Part shown: in pieces, positions 26,335 to 36,297 of the stretch
How positions within the stretch are numbered: position 1 is the first letter of the stretch
Layout of the letters: each line of letters begins with the position of its first letter
Assembly (NCBI GenBank): GCA_019218375.1
Contig: JAHUUK010000005.1
Coordinates: forward strand, 62,001-126,000
Reading direction: 5' to 3'
Origin: Dermabacteraceae bacterium TAE3-ERU5
GTDB lineage: Bacteria; Actinomycetota; Actinomycetes; Actinomycetales; Dermabacteraceae
DNA: 64,000 nt
Made by a program: the position numbers and the translations under genes
Notes under the pieces: model-generated
Database searches by the model: none
Seen by the model: only the letters and a program-made list of their open reading frames with translations
Told to the model about the DNA's origin: nothing

Positions 26335-27432
26335 TTAGCCCCGCTGCAGATCGTCGGCGATGATGCGCGAGGGGTGCAGGGTGTCTAGCAGGCTCGGGCG
26401 GCGCAGTTCGCGCCAGTTAGCCAGGAAGTCGCGCAGGATAGCCAGGTCAAGTTTGGTCAGTACCACGTTTTCCCCAATGCCCTGGAAACGCTCGGTGCGC
26501 AGGCGATGCACGGCGCAGGGCACACCCAGCGCAGCACATTCCTCCTGCAGGCCACCGGAATCGGTCACCACGAAGTCGGCGCGGGTAAGCACGGGCAGGA
26601 ACGAAGCGTAGGGGCGCTTCGCAATCAGTCGCAGGTTGCCGTCGTCGCTAAACAGCGAATCCAGGCCCAGCTCACGCAGTTTGGTGCGCTCGCTCTGGCC
26701 CGCCAACATCACCAGCGGGTAATCCTTAGCGGCCTCCGCGAGCGCACGCACGATGGCGGTGAAAGATTCGCTATCGCGCAGCAGTTCGAAACGGTGCAGG
26801 GTAACCAGGCCGAAGTTCTCCGGCAGATCCGGGGTCTCGGCCCCGGAATCCATCGCGAAACGCAGCGCATCCACCACGGTGTTCGCGTCGGTCAGCACCA
26901 CGCGGCCGGGAGCCTTTGCGTCCTCCAGGTTCTTCACCTCGACCTCGGTCGGGGCGTAGTGGATGGTGGCGATCTTGCCGACGATCCGGCGGTTTGCTTC
27001 CTCCGGGAAAGGATTCTTCCAGGAACCGGAACGCAGCCCCGCCTCTACGTGCGCCACATTCACGCGCAGCAAGCGTCCGATCAGCGCACCGATCACGGTA
27101 GAGAAAGTGTCGCCGTGCACGATAACCACGCCCGGCTTCCCATCAGAGGCGAGTCGGGCCGACAGCGCCCGGCGATGGCGCAAAATGGCCCAGGCCAGGC
27201 GGGCAAACCAACCCGGAACCTGGCCGGTGCTGGCGATGTGCGCCCGGTGCTTGTCGGAAATGAAGTGAATATCCGGCTCCGCGATATCCAGATCGCGCAG
27301 GGTTTCGCTCATCCCGGTAACGTGCTGGTCGGTGCACCAGAGCTGATATTTCTCGCCGCGCTCGCGCAGCTCGCGCATTACCGGGGCAACCTTAATTACC
27401 TCGGCGGTTGTCCCGACTACGAAAGCGAACAT
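26335..27432 (-). CDS. UDP-N-acetylglucosamine 2-epimerase family protein
   Basis: A 365-residue sugar-nucleotide epimerase of the WecB type, which interconverts UDP-GlcNAc and UDP-ManNAc. Seen: FVVGTTAEVIKVAPVMREL at the N-terminus, VVIVHGDTFSTVIGALIGRLL, VAHVEAGLRSGSWKNPFPEEANR and FVVTDSGGLQEECAALGVP. All are hallmarks of the GT-B-like epimerase fold. Length is slightly short for WecB (about 375). The ATG is preceded by AAGGAG at ideal spacing. It lies divergent from a GT2 gene in the glycan locus, so it likely supplies ManNAc-type precursor. Confidence 0.88.
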   Translation of the reverse strand: MFAFVVGTTAEVIKVAPVMRELRERGEKYQLWCTDQHVTGMSETLRDLDIAEPDIHFISDKHRAHIASTGQVPGWFARLAWAILRHRRALSARLASDGKPGVVIVHGDTFSTVIGALIGRLLRVNVAHVEAGLRSGSWKNPFPEEANRRIVGKIATIHYAPTEVEVKNLEDAKAPGRVVLTDANTVVDALRFAMDSGAETPDLPENFGLVTLHRFELLRDSESFTAIVRALAEAAKDYPLVMLAGQSERTKLRELGLDSLFSDDGNLRLIAKRPYASFLPVLTRADFVVTDSGGLQEECAALGVPCAVHRLRTERFQGIGENVVLTKLDLAILRDFLANWRELRRPSLLDTLHPSRIIADDLQRG

Positions 27433-27512
27433 GCGGGGGCTCCTTAGGGCTATATCTCTCTGATGTACTCTCTCATCGAAGCATATCTAGTTAGCTAGCC
27501 GAAGGAACCGAC

Positions 27513-28502
27513 ATGTCAGGCTTGTGTGAGATCACTGTTGTGATGCCCGTTTATAACGAGGGGTCCTGGGTGAAACGCTCCCTCGGCGCGCTAGAGAAAG
27601 CGCTCGCGAACTCTTCCCTCAAAGCCGAAGCGATCGTGGTGGACGACGGCTCTAGGGAAGAGGACGCCGCCATTTTGCGAGAGCTGGCCGACGCGGGCCG
27701 GATTCGCCTTATCAGGCAGGAAAACGCGGGCCGTTTGGCCGCCCGCCGCCGCGGCCTGGAAGAGGCTCGCACCGAGCTGACGCTGCTGCTGGATGCGCGG
27801 GTCATGCTCGATCCCGGCGCGCTCGCTTTCCTAGAAAAAGCCTGGAGCCCGGAAAGCCCCGCCTGGAATGCGCATGTGGACGTGGTGACGGCGGGGAACC
27901 CGTGGTCCGCATTCTGGTCGGCCATTACCAAGGTGGGGTGGCGCAAATACTTCGCCAACCCGCGCCGGGTTTCTTTTGGCAGCGAAGAATTCGATTCCTA
28001 CCCGAAAGGGACGGGGGCGTTCCTCGGCTATACGCAGGCGCTGCTCGAGGGGTCGCGCGAGTTCGATTCCCTGTTTGCCGACCAGCGTTTTTCTTCCGAC
28101 GATACGAAGCTGCTACGCCAGATCGCAGCGGAAAACACGATCACCATCGCGCCCGAGTTCCGGGTCAGCTACTACGGTCGTGATTCGGCCGAAAAATGGG
28201 CGAAGCAGGTGTTCTTTAGGGGCACCACCTTCGTGGACGGCTACCTGGGGGATGCCCGCCGCGCCAAGCCCGCGCTGGGGATCGCGGCGGTAGGTGGTCT
28301 GCTGGGGCTGCGCTTTGCCCGCCGCAGGCCGGTCATGACCCTGCTGCTTGCCGTCCTGGCCCACCTGGGGCTGCGCCGCGCTGTCGGCGCGTGCGGGGGT
28401 GACGAACGCGAAAAGAACGCCGCCGTGCTGCTGGCCGTGCCGTTCTCCGGGCTGTTTGGGTGCGGCATTTTGCGCGGGCTGTGGATGGCGGCCCGGAAAT
28501 GA
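27513..28502 (+). CDS. GT2-family glycosyltransferase with C-terminal membrane region
   Basis: A 329-residue family 2 glycosyltransferase: ITVVMPVYNEGSWVKRSLGAL at the start, AIVVDDGSREEDAA for nucleotide binding and ARRRGLEEARTELTLLLDARVMLDP. The usual DxD is replaced by DAR, so metal binding may differ. A later EFDSLFADQRFSSDDTKLLR fits the acceptor region. The last 90 residues include two short hydrophobic segments. GAAGGA lies 6 nt before the ATG. It overlaps the flippase gene by 4 nt, so transfer and export of the glycan are coupled. Confidence 0.83.
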   Translation: MSGLCEITVVMPVYNEGSWVKRSLGALEKALANSSLKAEAIVVDDGSREEDAAILRELADAGRIRLIRQENAGRLAARRRGLEEARTELTLLLDARVMLDPGALAFLEKAWSPESPAWNAHVDVVTAGNPWSAFWSAITKVGWRKYFANPRRVSFGSEEFDSYPKGTGAFLGYTQALLEGSREFDSLFADQRFSSDDTKLLRQIAAENTITIAPEFRVSYYGRDSAEKWAKQVFFRGTTFVDGYLGDARRAKPALGIAAVGGLLGLRFARRRPVMTLLLAVLAHLGLRRAVGACGGDEREKNAAVLLAVPFSGLFGCGILRGLWMAARK

Positions 28503-29758
28503 ACCCCAAGCGGCTGCTGGGGGCCGCGGGCACTATCGGGGCCTCCCTAATTTTCGCCAGCGTGCTCGGGTTTGCGCTGTTGGCGATCATGGCTCGCTGG
28601 CTGGGACCGGATCTGAATGGCCGCTTCCTCACCCTCTGGGGCGCGGTGATGGCGTTTGGCAGCATACTTTCGGTGATTGAACAGGAGGCCGTCAGACAGG
28701 TAACCCATGCCCATCTGAAGGGCCAGAAAGCGCCCGGCAGCCTGGTGCAGCTGGCGGTTACGGCTTTCGGATTCAGTCTGCTGGGGTTAGCGGTGCTGCT
28801 CTGCCTTCCCAACGGACGGGAAATCTTTGCGAGCAGCCTACTGGTGATAGGGGTTTCCTTCCTGGCCGTATCCGGGTTCACCGCGCAGTACACGGTGCGT
28901 GCGATAGCGCTCGGAAAAGACAGCCCGCGCCGGTACGCGCTCGTGATTTTGGTAGAGGCGCTGTCTCGGCTGGTGCTGGCCGCCGTGCTCGCGGCCGGGG
29001 GTGCGGTGCCGACGCTGCTGTTGTCGGCCCTGGTGATCGCCGTGGGAAGCTTCGGTTGGTTGCCGGTGGCACGCTTTGCCGCCGCCAACCTGGACTGGCG
29101 AACGGGACGCATTTCCTGGGCTAAAACTGCGCGTCTGGTACTGATTCTGGGGGCCGCGAACGGGCTGTCGGCCGCGGTGCTGACCGGCTACCCGGCGCTG
29201 GTGACCTTGGTGACCGGCGCTTCTGAGGGGCTGGGTTCTTTCTTCGGCGCGGTCACGCTGACCCGTATCCCCCTGGTGCTACTCGCTCCCGTGCAGGCGA
29301 TGGCGGTGCCGGTAGCCACCCGCTTCGTGAGCGCGGGGGACATCGCGGGAATCTCGCGCGTGCAGCGCGGCATTTTGGGAGGGCTGTTCCTCACCATGCT
29401 CGCCGGGGCTTTGGCCACCTACCTGACCGGAGAATTCTTCTATCACCTGTTCCTCGGCTCCGAATACAGCGTGAGCGCACTGGAACTGGTGGCGCTGATC
29501 ATCGCCACCGTGGTGATAGCGGGTTGCCTTCTGCAGGCCGCCGTGCTGGTGGCGCTCGAAGAGTACCTGTCGGTCGTGACCGCATGGGGGATAGCCGTGG
29601 CGGCGGCCGTTGCCTGCCTGGCACTGGTGCCGGGAGACGCCCAAACCCGCGCCCTTTACGGGTTTGCGGCCTGTTCATTTGCCGCGTGCGGCGCGGCCAC
29701 CCTGTTGCTCAATAGGGCCACCCGGAAACACGGTAGAGCGGCTACGTCGATTCGGTAA
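28499..29758 (+). CDS. Oligosaccharide flippase, MATE/MOP superfamily (Wzx-like)
   Basis: A 419-residue membrane protein with twelve or so helices, of the polysaccharide-export MOP superfamily. It would flip a lipid-linked oligosaccharide across the membrane. The ATG at 28499 overlaps the upstream glycosyltransferase stop (ATGA), which settles the start over an upstream in-frame ATG at 28460. Helical pattern and phrases such as LGSFFGAVTLTRIPLVLLAPVQAM and LTMLAGALATYLTGEFFY fit Wzx-like exporters. No polymerase (Wzy) is recognisable beside it. Confidence 0.82.
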   Translation: MNPKRLLGAAGTIGASLIFASVLGFALLAIMARWLGPDLNGRFLTLWGAVMAFGSILSVIEQEAVRQVTHAHLKGQKAPGSLVQLAVTAFGFSLLGLAVLLCLPNGREIFASSLLVIGVSFLAVSGFTAQYTVRAIALGKDSPRRYALVILVEALSRLVLAAVLAAGGAVPTLLLSALVIAVGSFGWLPVARFAAANLDWRTGRISWAKTARLVLILGAANGLSAAVLTGYPALVTLVTGASEGLGSFFGAVTLTRIPLVLLAPVQAMAVPVATRFVSAGDIAGISRVQRGILGGLFLTMLAGALATYLTGEFFYHLFLGSEYSVSALELVALIIATVVIAGCLLQAAVLVALEEYLSVVTAWGIAVAAAVACLALVPGDAQTRALYGFAACSFAACGAATLLLNRATRKHGRAATSIR

Positions 29759-29783
29759 ATCGCACGCGATCACATCGGAACGC

Positions 29784-29818
29784 AAATGCCCCGGCGCCGA
29801 AACGGCACCGGGGCATTT
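29784..29818. terminator. Terminator between flippase and acyltransferase genes
   Basis: AAATGCCCCGG (29784-29794) pairs perfectly with CCGGGGCATTT (29808-29818). The flanking A and T runs make it usable from both of the convergent genes. Confidence 0.88.
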
Positions 29819-29848
29819 AAGCGTGGGCGTGAGCGCCCGAATACGGAA

Positions 29849-31927
29849 CTAGAACTCGAATCCCTGCTCGCTGAGTCGCTGGCGTACGCCGGGGGCCATC
29901 GTGGCCGCGTAATACGCGGTGAGATGGTTTGCGTCTATCCAGACGAAACTGTTTCCAATCACGCCCAGGCAGCGATAGTTGGGGCAGATCAGATCGTTGG
30001 TGTCTAGCGCGTAAAAAGAACCGGGAGCCTTTTCCAGATCGGGGAGGGTGGGCAGTTCGGGAAGGTACTGCGCAGAAACGTCCTCCGCACAGCTTTCTTC
30101 CCGGCATTCCACGGGGGACTTCTTTAACCGCGGCATGTCCCTAATCCCGATCACGTCTATGCCGCGATCAAGCAGCGGCTGAATCAGCTTTTCCACGCCG
30201 GGCAAAACCTGCTCGGGTTTACCGTGGAAAACCTCGGTGTACTGCATAGCTACGGCAGCAACGTTCTTATCGGCCAGGTACTCCTGCACCAGCCGGTTGT
30301 TTTCTGCGCAGTAATCGAGAGGGCTGTTAGGAACGTAGGGGCATCCCGGAGCGAACAGGGTGACTACCCGCCAGCCCTTATCGCGGGCCAGGGGCACCAG
30401 CGAAGCCGCGTACTGTTCTATGCGGGAATTGCCGATGATAACCAGGGTTTCCTGTCCCTTACCGGCGGTGCGGCAGTTCTTATCAAGTTTTCCGGGAGCC
30501 GCGTACCTGCCCTTGCAGTTGCCCTTCAGGCCGTACCAGTCGTTACCGATATCGGCCAAAAGTGGCAGCGTGGGAGCCTGCGCGGAAGATGCTTCGGGCG
30601 CGCCGGGATTTTCCGCGAAGGCCGGGGTGTCGTAACCCGGCAGCAAGATGCGCGCGCCGGGGTTATTGCGCACAGATTCGCTGGCCAGGCGCTCCGCCTG
30701 CCTGTCCAGGCGCATCTGCCACCAGCCGCCCAGGCCAAACACGAGGGACATGCCGGTGGCGATCACGATGGCGCTGCGCCACCAGCGGGCATCGAGGTAG
30801 GCGCTGTAGCGGATGGGGGAATCCACCAGGCGGGTAATGGCCCACGCCAACACGATGGAGACGGCTATCAGGGCGCTTCCCTGCAGCAGCGATAGGCGAA
30901 CGGTTTCCAGCTGCACCAGGGCCACGATCAGTAGCGGCCAGTGCACCAGGTAAAGCGAATAGCTGATGTCACCGAGCCACTGCAGCGGCTTACTGGATAG
31001 CAACCTATCCACCGCCCAGGGGGTGCGCGTCGGACCGACACCGATCACCAGGCACGCCGCCAACAACGGCCACAGCGCCACCCAGCCGGGGAACGCCCCC
31101 TGCACATCCAACACCCAGGCGCAGGAAAGCATCAGGATTAGCCCCACCCAGCCGAGTACGACGCGGGGCAGGCGCGCCCCGTTTGCCTGCGGCAGTTTGG
31201 GATTACGGAAGCCGAAGCGACGTTCCAAACCGGGAAGCAGCAGGGCCAGCACCGAGCCGAGGGAAAACTCCCACAGGCGGGTGAAGGTATCGAAATAGGC
31301 GTAGGTCTGATCTGCGGCGGTGAGGTAGACCGACCAGACGAACGAAACCAGCGTGATGCCGCCGAAGATCGCCCACAGCACGCGGCGGGGGGCGAAACCG
31401 AAACGTTTCACCAGCAGCGCGGCGACCAGGAACAGCAGCGGCCAGAGCAGGAACACCTGGCCCTGGATGGAAAGTGACCAGAAATGCTGGAGCGGGCTGG
31501 CCGTAGAGTGATCGGCCGCGTAGTAATCGACGCTCTTGGAGGCAAGCAGCCAGTTTTGCGTGTAGGTAATAGACGCGAAAGCTTCGCTAATTACATCGCG
31601 CCAGCGTTCCGGCGGCAGCAGGTAACGGGCGGCAACGATAGTGGCGGCTATAACCAGGGCAGCCGGGGGAACCAGGCGTTTAAAAGCGTGCAGCCAATAG
31701 CGGGTGACGGCCAGGTCCTGGCCGCGCTCCATTTTGCGTAGGAAAGATCCGGTGAGCAGGAACGCCGAGATGAGCAGGAAGACGTCCACACCGCCGGAAA
31801 CCCGGCCAAACCAAATGTGGTAGGTAACCACCATCATGATGGCCACCGCGCGCAGTCCCTGCAGTTCGGGGCGGTAGGAGGAAACCTTGGTGGGCGCGGC
31901 GTTGCGTCCCGGTTGCGCCTCTGCCAT
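29849..31927 (-). CDS. Acyltransferase-3 / SGNH fusion (OatA-like O-acyltransferase)
   Basis: A 692-residue protein. The first 390 or so residues form the AT3 domain with about ten helices: PELQGLRAVAIMMVVTYHIWF, RVSGGVDVFLLISAFLLTGS and HFWSLSIQGQVFLLWPLLF. A linker leads to a periplasmic SGNH domain with LVIIGNSRIEQYAASL as block I (GNS instead of GDS) and WIDANHLTAYYA holding the DxxH pair. Such proteins acetylate peptidoglycan or surface glycans; the partner here is probably the glycan made by the neighbouring genes. AAAGGA stands 9 nt before the ATG. Confidence 0.88.
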   Translation of the reverse strand: MAEAQPGRNAAPTKVSSYRPELQGLRAVAIMMVVTYHIWFGRVSGGVDVFLLISAFLLTGSFLRKMERGQDLAVTRYWLHAFKRLVPPAALVIAATIVAARYLLPPERWRDVISEAFASITYTQNWLLASKSVDYYAADHSTASPLQHFWSLSIQGQVFLLWPLLFLVAALLVKRFGFAPRRVLWAIFGGITLVSFVWSVYLTAADQTYAYFDTFTRLWEFSLGSVLALLLPGLERRFGFRNPKLPQANGARLPRVVLGWVGLILMLSCAWVLDVQGAFPGWVALWPLLAACLVIGVGPTRTPWAVDRLLSSKPLQWLGDISYSLYLVHWPLLIVALVQLETVRLSLLQGSALIAVSIVLAWAITRLVDSPIRYSAYLDARWWRSAIVIATGMSLVFGLGGWWQMRLDRQAERLASESVRNNPGARILLPGYDTPAFAENPGAPEASSAQAPTLPLLADIGNDWYGLKGNCKGRYAAPGKLDKNCRTAGKGQETLVIIGNSRIEQYAASLVPLARDKGWRVVTLFAPGCPYVPNSPLDYCAENNRLVQEYLADKNVAAVAMQYTEVFHGKPEQVLPGVEKLIQPLLDRGIDVIGIRDMPRLKKSPVECREESCAEDVSAQYLPELPTLPDLEKAPGSFYALDTNDLICPNYRCLGVIGNSFVWIDANHLTAYYAATMAPGVRQRLSEQGFEF

Positions 31928-32030
31928 CCGCTGGGTCCTTTCTAGTGCATCGTGGTGTGCTTTTCCGATGCGAAACGTATTTGCTGGTTGGAGCGATTTT
32001 TAACTTTCTCATCGTAGGTTGCAGGGATAG

Positions 32031-33356
<1,326 letters not shown>

Positions 33357-33384
33357 TGCGGCGCCGTAGTAGGCGGGTAGCGGG

Positions 33385-33996
33385 TTAGTTGCGTGCCTGG
33401 TCGCGCAGCGCCAGTACCGCGCAGGTCAGCATGCCCGCGCAGAGCAGGCAGTTAGCGACCAGGTTCAGGCACTGCGCGCCGATCAGAATTAACGCGAAAT
33501 CGGCGGAGTTTGCGATGCTGACGAGGAACATGAACGTGAACGCGCTAAGGAACCAGCCGATTATCAGCAGGGCGGCAAAGACTACGCCGCCGCGCGCCAC
33601 CTGCTTTGCGCGCCCGTCGGACGCCATATAGAGGGCCGCGAACATGACGCCAGCTCCCGCTACTACCAGCATGACGAGCAGGCTAAAGATGATCTCCAGC
33701 GTGTTCAGGGTGCTGTCCGGGCCGCCACCAAAGCGGCTGTACTGAGAAATTAGGGAAAGCGGAGCCAGGAGCGCGGTGCCCAGGTTGAGGCTGATGCGTA
33801 GCAGGGTAGCTACCGCGGCGACCGCAAGGGTGCCCCAGGCGAGCTTGTTCGCCTGGCCCGCCGAAGACGACGGCTTAGGCAAAAGGAAAGAGGAGCCGCC
33901 GGAGGGCTTTTCGGGGGAAACCGGGGCCGGGCTGGCGGGAGGCTGGGGCGCTTCGGGCTGGGACGTTGCTTGGGGCTGCTGATAAGAGTTGTCCAT
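33385..33996 (-). CDS. Four-helix membrane protein with Pro-rich cytoplasmic N-terminus
   Basis: A 203-residue protein I cannot assign to a family. The first 50 residues are Gln/Pro/Ser-rich (starts MDNSYQQPQATSQPEAPQPP) and lack a signal peptide. Four hydrophobic helices follow at about 52-70, 102-125, 137-160 and 170-195. The arrangement is like many actinobacterial DUF4064/CD20-like small membrane proteins. It converges on tgt and is divergent from the jet operon; no function is suggested by context. Confidence 0.7.
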   Translation of the reverse strand: MDNSYQQPQATSQPEAPQPPASPAPVSPEKPSGGSSFLLPKPSSSAGQANKLAWGTLAVAAVATLLRISLNLGTALLAPLSLISQYSRFGGGPDSTLNTLEIIFSLLVMLVVAGAGVMFAALYMASDGRAKQVARGGVVFAALLIIGWFLSAFTFMFLVSIANSADFALILIGAQCLNLVANCLLCAGMLTCAVLALRDQARN

Positions 33997-34108
33997 GGCA
34001 ACTATTTTTCTGCCAGTGCGCGGGGATGTCTACATGCGCGGGCCGAAGCGGGAAGCCGGGGGCGCGGTAGGTGCGCGGGCAAGAAAGACCCACGCCTGAC
34101 AAACCCCG

Positions 34109-34122
34109 TAGTATTGGGTGCT
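34109..34122 (+). promoter_or_regulatory. Possible leaderless promoter of the jetABC operon
   Basis: TAGTAT at 34109-34114 fits a TANNNT -10 element. Eight nucleotides later comes the GTG start of jetA, with no Shine-Dalgarno sequence between. A leaderless transcript is therefore likely. A -35 element is not evident. Confidence 0.4.
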
Positions 34123-35598
34123 GTGACCCCCAGTGATTCCCGCCCCGCAGCGTCCCGCAAGGCCGCCTACGAACAGCTGCGCCGACGCAGCACCTGGCGG
34201 CTGCTCTCCGCGACTAAGGCCCCCGCGGTAATCGCCATCCTGCAATCGGTATTCCCCGCCGGGAGCCGCCGGCTGCCGCGTTCCGAACTGATTGCGCGAG
34301 TCGAGGCGCACCTGGACCTGCTGCACGACGAATCCCGCGAACAGGTCCGCAGCGCCAGTGAATACTGCGACGTGTGGGTGCGCGAAGGCTATCTGACCCG
34401 CCGCGACGATCCTCGCTGGAGCGAGACGACTTTCGAGCCAAGCCCGGATACGGTGGAGGCGATCGGCTTCATCGCCTCCCTGGAGGAACACCGCCCCACC
34501 ACCACCGAATCGCGCCTGCAGCTGGTGGTGCAGCAGTTCGAGCGCCTGGCGGTAGAAACCGAGGGTGACGCCCAGCGCAGGCTGCGTGACCTGCAGCGGG
34601 AACGCGAACGCATCGAACGCGAAATCCGGGAACTTTCCGAGGGCGAAGTAAAGCTGCCCAGTGCCGGGACCTCCCTGGATAGGCTGCGCGACATCCTGCA
34701 GATCGCCTCCGAACTCTCCGGTGACTTCCTGCAATACCGGGAGGACCTGCGAGCAGTAGACCTGCACCTGCGCGAACAGATTCTGGCTCCGGACGGTTCT
34801 CGCGGCGAGATCCTGGAACAGTTGCTGGCGGGAGACGACCTGCTCGGCCAGTCCCAGGTAGGCCGCACCTTTACCGCGTTCTTCAGGATGCTGAACGATC
34901 CGCGCCAGAACCAGCAGGCGCAAGAGGTAATCGACCGCCTGCTGGCCCGCGATTTCGCCCGCGAACTCAGCACCGCCGAACGCGAAAAGCTGGCCAACGT
35001 GTTTTCCGACCTCTACGAGCCCGCGCAGGAAGTGCTGGATGTAAAAACGGAGCTGTACCGCTCCCTGTCGCGTTTCGTGCGCAGCCAGGACTTCAAGCAG
35101 CACCGCGTGCTCGCGGACCTTTTGCAGGAGGCGCAGCACCTGGCGCTGGCGCAGAAAGACACCGTCAGCCACCGCACCCCGTTCCCCCTGGAACTGGACC
35201 TTTCCCGTATCCGGGTCACGTCGGTCTCCCAGCACCAGCTGAAGGACCCGACCGACCCCGGCGCGCCCGCCCCGGCGGAGGTTTACGACGCCACCACGCT
35301 GTCGGTCAAGGTGCTTTCCGACCTGGTGCGCAGCAACGATATCGACACGGTAGAGCTAACCGGCAACGTAAACAGCGTGCTCGCGGACCGCGGGCAGGCC
35401 ACCGTGGCCGACGTGCTGCGCGAATACCCGGCAAGCCAGGGCCTGGCCAGCGTGATCGGCCTAATGTTCCTGGCCACCCAGTTCGCGCAGCGACGCGAGG
35501 GTGACAGCGAACTGATCGGCTGGGAGGATGCCTCGGGCACCCCCTATGCCGCCCGTATTCCCGCATTCTTTTTCTTGGACGTAGTCCCCGCACAGTAG
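34123..35598 (+). CDS. jetA: JetA/MksF-type kleisin subunit (DUF3375)
   Basis: A 491-residue protein of the DUF3375 family, the kleisin-like subunit of Wadjet/MksBEF SMC complexes. It starts at GTG 34123 (TPSDSRPAASRKAAYEQL), and its AEAHLDLLHDESREQ-type N-terminal helical domain with WVREGYLTRRDD resembles a winged helix. The middle is coiled-coil (RRLRDLQRERERIEREIREL). The C-terminal part carries DLSRIRVTSVSQHQLKDP and VADVLREYPASQGLASVIG, typical of the family. The frame is open further upstream to 33970, but that stretch is low-quality coding and lacks a ribosome site. jetB follows after 9 nt. Confidence 0.88.
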   Translation: MTPSDSRPAASRKAAYEQLRRRSTWRLLSATKAPAVIAILQSVFPAGSRRLPRSELIARVEAHLDLLHDESREQVRSASEYCDVWVREGYLTRRDDPRWSETTFEPSPDTVEAIGFIASLEEHRPTTTESRLQLVVQQFERLAVETEGDAQRRLRDLQRERERIEREIRELSEGEVKLPSAGTSLDRLRDILQIASELSGDFLQYREDLRAVDLHLREQILAPDGSRGEILEQLLAGDDLLGQSQVGRTFTAFFRMLNDPRQNQQAQEVIDRLLARDFARELSTAEREKLANVFSDLYEPAQEVLDVKTELYRSLSRFVRSQDFKQHRVLADLLQEAQHLALAQKDTVSHRTPFPLELDLSRIRVTSVSQHQLKDPTDPGAPAPAEVYDATTLSVKVLSDLVRSNDIDTVELTGNVNSVLADRGQATVADVLREYPASQGLASVIGLMFLATQFAQRREGDSELIGWEDASGTPYAARIPAFFFLDVVPAQ

Positions 35599-35607
35599 GG
35601 TGGAAAC

Positions 35608-36297
35608 GTGAATAGCAGCAGTAATCAGGCATCCCCCGCGCAGGCGGCGGGGCAGGCGCAGGAAGCAGCGCCGCGCCCCGACGCGCTCGGCGTGCGCAGG
35701 CTGGTAGACGAGTCCCGTCGCGTGCTGGTGGCGCTCCTGCAGGGGCCGTTTATCGACGGTCGCCGCGACGCGAACCGGTGGGGCCAGCTACTGCGCGATC
35801 GCAGCGCCATCGAAGCGCGTCTGGCCGACATGTTCTTGGAACTTGTTCTGGACGAGGACGCGCAGGTGGCGTTCGTGCGCCAGAGCGAGGAAGACACCGA
35901 TGCGCCGAAGCTGCTGCGCAAGCTGAGCGGCCTTAACCGCCTGGATTCGATCCTGCTGCTCGTGCTGCGCCAGCACCTGCTCACCCAGTCCTCGCGGGGG
36001 CAGCGCGCCGTGGTTAGCCAGCGCGAGATAGAACAGTCCCTGGCCGCCTACCGCCGCTCCACCTCTACCGACGAGGCGGGATTCGCGCGCGACATCCGCG
36101 CCTCCGTAACGAAGCTGCAAAAGGCCGGGCTGCTGGCGGAAGAGGGCGATTCGTTCGAGGTTTCCCCGGTGCTGCGCCTGATGGTGACGCCCGATACGGC
36201 CCGCGAGTTCATCTCCCTCTACCGACAGGCCGGAGCCGACATGCCGGAGGGCGAGTCAGCACAGCAGGAAGAAGCAGCGACGGAGGACGATAACTAG
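35608..36297 (+). CDS. jetB: JetB/MksE-type kite subunit (DUF4194)
   Basis: A 229-residue protein of the DUF4194 family, the KITE dimer subunit that bridges JetA and JetC. The N-terminal 30 residues are a Gln/Ala-rich unstructured lead. The core shows LVALLQGPFIDGRRDANRW, SAIEARLADMFLELVLDED and ARDIRASVTKLQKAGLLAE-like winged-helix pattern, and the tail is acidic (ending EEAATEDDN). Length is normal. The GTG has AGGGTGG upstream, and the stop overlaps the jetC start by 1 nt, so all three jet genes are translationally linked. Confidence 0.87.
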   Translation: MNSSSNQASPAQAAGQAQEAAPRPDALGVRRLVDESRRVLVALLQGPFIDGRRDANRWGQLLRDRSAIEARLADMFLELVLDEDAQVAFVRQSEEDTDAPKLLRKLSGLNRLDSILLLVLRQHLLTQSSRGQRAVVSQREIEQSLAAYRRSTSTDEAGFARDIRASVTKLQKAGLLAEEGDSFEVSPVLRLMVTPDTAREFISLYRQAGADMPEGESAQQEEAATEDDN

